A stretch of 6,938 nucleotides of DNA from Methanocorpusculum sp. (GTDB lineage Archaea; Halobacteriota; Methanomicrobia; Methanomicrobiales; Methanocorpusculaceae): the NCBI GenBank assembly GCA_029986195.1, contig DALTYF010000046.1:1-6938 (forward strand), read 5' to 3'. A program made the position numbers and the translations under genes. Below, in pieces: positions 5,147 through 6,938 of this stretch. A model generated the notes under the pieces. That model was not told the DNA's origin. It saw only the letters and a list, made by a program, of their open reading frames with translations, and searched no databases. How positions within the stretch are numbered: the first letter of the stretch is position 1; every line of letters begins with the position of its first letter.

Positions 5147-5906
5147 GCGAAAGCACGTCGGAGAGGCACGGAAGTATTTTCCAGGGTGCTACCGCATCTG
5201 CGGGAAGGACGCCGTCAAACTTACCGGTGAGAACAAGAACACCCCGCACGGATACGGAAGCGGCACCGCCGATGTCCGAACGCGGATCGTCGCCGATCAT
5301 GACGACCTCTTCCGGGGGAAGACCCAATGAGGAAAGGGCAGCGTGGAAAAATGCCGCGGAGGGTTTTCCGAGAAGTGTTGCAGACACGTCTGCGGCAAAC
5401 TCCAGCGCCGCAACAAACGCCCCTGCGGAAAGCAGAAGTCCGTCACTCCCTTTGAAGTAGCGGTCATGTTCAAGGGCGAGAAGTTCGGCATGATTGCGCA
5501 TCAGTACCTGGAATCCTGTAACAAACATGTCATACTCCAGTACATCGCTTAAGTCTCCGACCATCACATGGGATGCATCCGGGTCGGCGGGATTGATCCC
5601 CGCATTCCGGAGTTCGACTGCGGCGTCGGGACTGCCAAGCAGCCAGCAGGACCCGGCATCCGCATCGCGGAGATACGTGATCGCAGCGCTGAGCGGCGTA
5701 AATATCCATGCCGCAGGAACGTCAACCCCGAACCGTGCGAGTCGTGCCCGGATGGTTTCCCGGCTCCGGTGGGTGTTGTTGGAGACGAACCGGAACGGAA
5801 TGCCGCGCTTCTGGAGTTCCTGCAGCGTGGAAACTGCGCCGGGAATCGGCTCCCCGTTAATATAGACAACGCCGTCAAGATCGATCAAAAACCCGGAAAC
5901 CGTCAT
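5136..5906 (-). CDS. HAD superfamily subclass IIA phosphatase (NagD/HDHD2-like)
   Basis: This 256-residue cytoplasmic HAD-family phosphatase has the C2-type cap of subclass IIA (NagD, LHPP/HDHD2, phosphoglycolate phosphatase relatives). Motif I is DLDGVVY (9-15), with nucleophile D9 and acid/base D11. Motif II is S42 in VSNNT. Motif III is K181 in LGKPS. Motif IV is GDDPRSD (205-211), with D206 binding Mg2+. The cap lies between about 70 and 170. The length is normal for the HAD-IIA hypothetical group containing HDHD2. The substrate is not deducible; sugar phosphates or nucleotides are usual for the subclass. ATG 5906 is the first Met and puts motif I at residue 9, as expected. No SD is seen. 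It is divergent from the nuclease gene with a 32-bp gap, and its 3' end overlaps the small plus-strand ORF by 11 nt. Confidence 0.93.
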   Translation of the reverse strand: MTVSGFLIDLDGVVYINGEPIPGAVSTLQELQKRGIPFRFVSNNTHRSRETIRARLARFGVDVPAAWIFTPLSAAITYLRDADAGSCWLLGSPDAAVELRNAGINPADPDASHVMVGDLSDVLEYDMFVTGFQVLMRNHAELLALEHDRYFKGSDGLLLSAGAFVAALEFAADVSATLLGKPSAAFFHAALSSLGLPPEEVVMIGDDPRSDIGGAASVSVRGVLVLTGKFDGVLPADAVAPWKILPCLSDVLSLMQ

Positions 5907-5921
5907 ATGAATATCAGTATT

Positions 5922-5929
5922 GGAGAGAG
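5922..5929 (+). promoter_or_regulatory. SD (GGAGAGAG) for the nuclease gene
   Basis: GGAGAGAG lies 9 nt before ATG 5939 (12 nt before the second ATG at 5942). It sits in a 32-bp gap between divergent genes, so the promoter of the plus-strand gene must lie within the 5' end of the HAD gene. TTAATATAG at about 5857-5865 is a possible TATA there. Confidence 0.5.
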
Positions 5930-5938
5930 AACAAGAAA

Positions 5939-6880
5939 ATGATGCAGGTAGAACAGGGATTCATACCGGCGTTGTCCCTCCGGACAAACGCCGCCCAGAA
6001 CGGTGCTGATCCCGAAGCGTTTGAGGTGGCGACCGCTGACGGCTGCTGTCTTGCGATTGAGTCAGTACATTCTCTTCCGGAGTTTTTTGTTTCCGAGGAG
6101 CAGTTGCGCAGTCGTTTGATGCACGAGCTCACGCTCGTGCACGGTATCGGCGGGACGCGGGAACAGATGTGCCGCAGACGCGGGATACAGACGCTTGCCG
6201 ATCTCCGACGCACCAACTGGAAGTCCGAGGCGCAGGCAATCGCAGAGATCATTCAGAGCGGCACACCGCGTGAGGTTATCCGGTTGTTCCGGGAACGAGG
6301 ACGAGGTGCCGATCCGCTCCTGATCGGGTTCGGGGCGGCAGTGCCAAAGGAGGATCTGCTGTTCTTTGATATTGAGACACTCGGTATGGTGCATTCGCCG
6401 ATCATTCTTTTCGGATGCGGTGTCTGTGAGGGACGGACACTCCGGGTCACGCAGTATCTGCTCCGCGACATCAGCGAGGAGATCGCAGCCCTCGAACTCG
6501 TCGCAGAGATGATGCGGGCACATCCGGCCCTTGTCACCTACAACGGCAGGTCATTTGACCTGCCGTTTACCAACAGCCGTCTTGCCTACTACGGCGAGCG
6601 GGAATGCCGTCCCGCGCTGCACTTCGATCTGTTGCATCCCGCGCGGCGTCTGTTCCGTGAAGACCTGCCGGACTGCTGTCTCGGAACTGTGGAAGAGTAT
6701 GTACTCGGCTGCGGGCGCGGAGAGGATCTCCCCGGCTACCTTGTGCCCGTCTATTATCAGAAGTATCTGCGTACCGGCGACCCCGCTCCTCTGAAACAGA
6801 TCGTCGATCACAACCGCAGCGATGTAACGAGCCTTGCCCTGCTGCTTGCCAGACAAACGGAGATGGTGTATGGAACCTGA
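5939..6880 (+). CDS. YprB-like RNase H-fold 3'-5' exonuclease (DEDD)
   Basis: This 313-residue protein has a C-terminal RNase H-like exonuclease domain of the YprB type (PF13482). The acidic motifs are all present: FFDIETLG (142-149) with D144 and E146, TYNGRSFDLPF (200-210) with D207, D230 in HFDLLH, and HNRSDVTSL (291-299) with H291 and D295, arranged like DEDD nucleases that use two metal ions on DNA or RNA ends. Upstream, LTLVHGIGGTREQMCRRRGI (64-83) resembles a helix-hairpin-helix DNA-binding motif followed by TLADL, as in related proteins. The first about 55 residues have no recognised match. The start is ATGATG at 5939/5942 with GGAG upstream; the first is used. The stop TGA lies 11 nt into the next gene, suggesting co-translation. 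In Bacillus the yprB homologue neighbours the helicase gene yprA, so a helicase partner is plausible. The biological role of the family is not well defined. Confidence 0.88.
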   Translation: MMQVEQGFIPALSLRTNAAQNGADPEAFEVATADGCCLAIESVHSLPEFFVSEEQLRSRLMHELTLVHGIGGTREQMCRRRGIQTLADLRRTNWKSEAQAIAEIIQSGTPREVIRLFRERGRGADPLLIGFGAAVPKEDLLFFDIETLGMVHSPIILFGCGVCEGRTLRVTQYLLRDISEEIAALELVAEMMRAHPALVTYNGRSFDLPFTNSRLAYYGERECRPALHFDLLHPARRLFREDLPDCCLGTVEEYVLGCGRGEDLPGYLVPVYYQKYLRTGDPAPLKQIVDHNRSDVTSLALLLARQTEMVYGT

Positions 6881-6938
6881 GATGCACACGCGGGTGTTCC
6901 CCGCACGAGCCGCCGTGTATAAAGAACCGGCAGTCCTG
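6870..6938 (+). CDS. 5' end of downstream gene (possibly DEAD/DEAH helicase), cut by window edge
   Basis: ATG 6870 overlaps the nuclease stop by 11 nt, is preceded by GGAG (6859-6862) and GGTG (6865-6868), and is open for all 23 codons to the window edge. The start MEPEMHTRVFPARAAVYKEP is too short to identify. The wording RVFPARxxxY reminds me of the N-terminus of YprA/DUF1998-type helicases, which neighbour YprB-like nucleases in other genomes. That identity is inference from context. A second in-frame ATG at 6882 is possible. Confidence 0.6.
   Translation, partial: MEPEMHTRVFPARAAVYKEPAVL

Noticed and set aside
4984..5460. 158-codon plus-strand ORF read straight through
   Set aside because: Beyond about 5098 it is antisense to the well-supported HAD gene and becomes low-complexity Ser/Ala/Arg/Thr. 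Only its first part is kept, in the small ORF entry.
1..6938. CRISPR array, tRNA/rRNA genes, transposase or toxin-antitoxin pair
   Set aside because: No regularly spaced direct repeats, no tRNA-like cloverleaf or conserved rRNA sequence, and no such protein motifs were seen on either strand.

Overview
The window looks like a piece of a methanogenic archaeon's chromosome, most likely from the order Methanomicrobiales. This is inferred from four things: a two-gene archaeal-type SUF Fe-S assembly pair (SufC/SufB, also called SmsC/SmsB), archaeal-style TATA-like promoters, a likely leaderless transcript, and tightly overlapping genes. No rRNA or tRNA is present to fix the taxonomy.

Layout. (1) Positions 1-755 are AT-rich, about one third G+C in the lines I counted. 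They hold the 5' half of an acyltransferase-3 family membrane protein on the minus strand, which runs off the left edge, and then a 254-bp divergent intergenic region. (2) A membrane-anchored family-2 glycosyltransferase (756-1883, +) follows. G+C rises part-way through it. (3) From 1885 to 4860 a compact four-gene minus-strand operon reads sufC > sufB > cyclase-family metal-dependent hydrolase > putative DUF4213/DUF364-type metal-chelation protein. Its genes overlap or are 2 nt apart, and two internal genes carry strong Shine-Dalgarno (SD) sequences. (4) Positions 4861-4989 form a second divergent promoter region, with a clear TATA box (4961-4968) facing a small plus-strand ORF (4990-5146). 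That ORF reads as a coherent 51-residue protein only if one base of a C4 run is skipped. (5) A HAD-IIA phosphatase (5136-5906, -) converges on the small ORF. It is divergent from a YprB-like DEDD-family nuclease (5939-6880, +), which overlaps the start of another plus-strand gene running off the right edge.

How the genes fit together. The glycosyltransferase and acyltransferase form a divergent pair that fits cell-surface glycan synthesis and modification in a recently acquired or variable region. The central operon is housekeeping Fe-S cluster assembly, with two extra genes likely to handle metal or small molecules. The right-hand genes look like metabolite or nucleic-acid maintenance functions.

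The observations most worth following are three. First, a pair of near-identical 24-bp dyad elements (22/24 identical, opposite strands) sits between the divergent surface genes. Second, a small promoter-equipped ORF has an apparent +1 frameshift at CCC-C. Third, a CxxCx3C metal-chelation-like protein and a cyclase are translationally coupled to SufCB.
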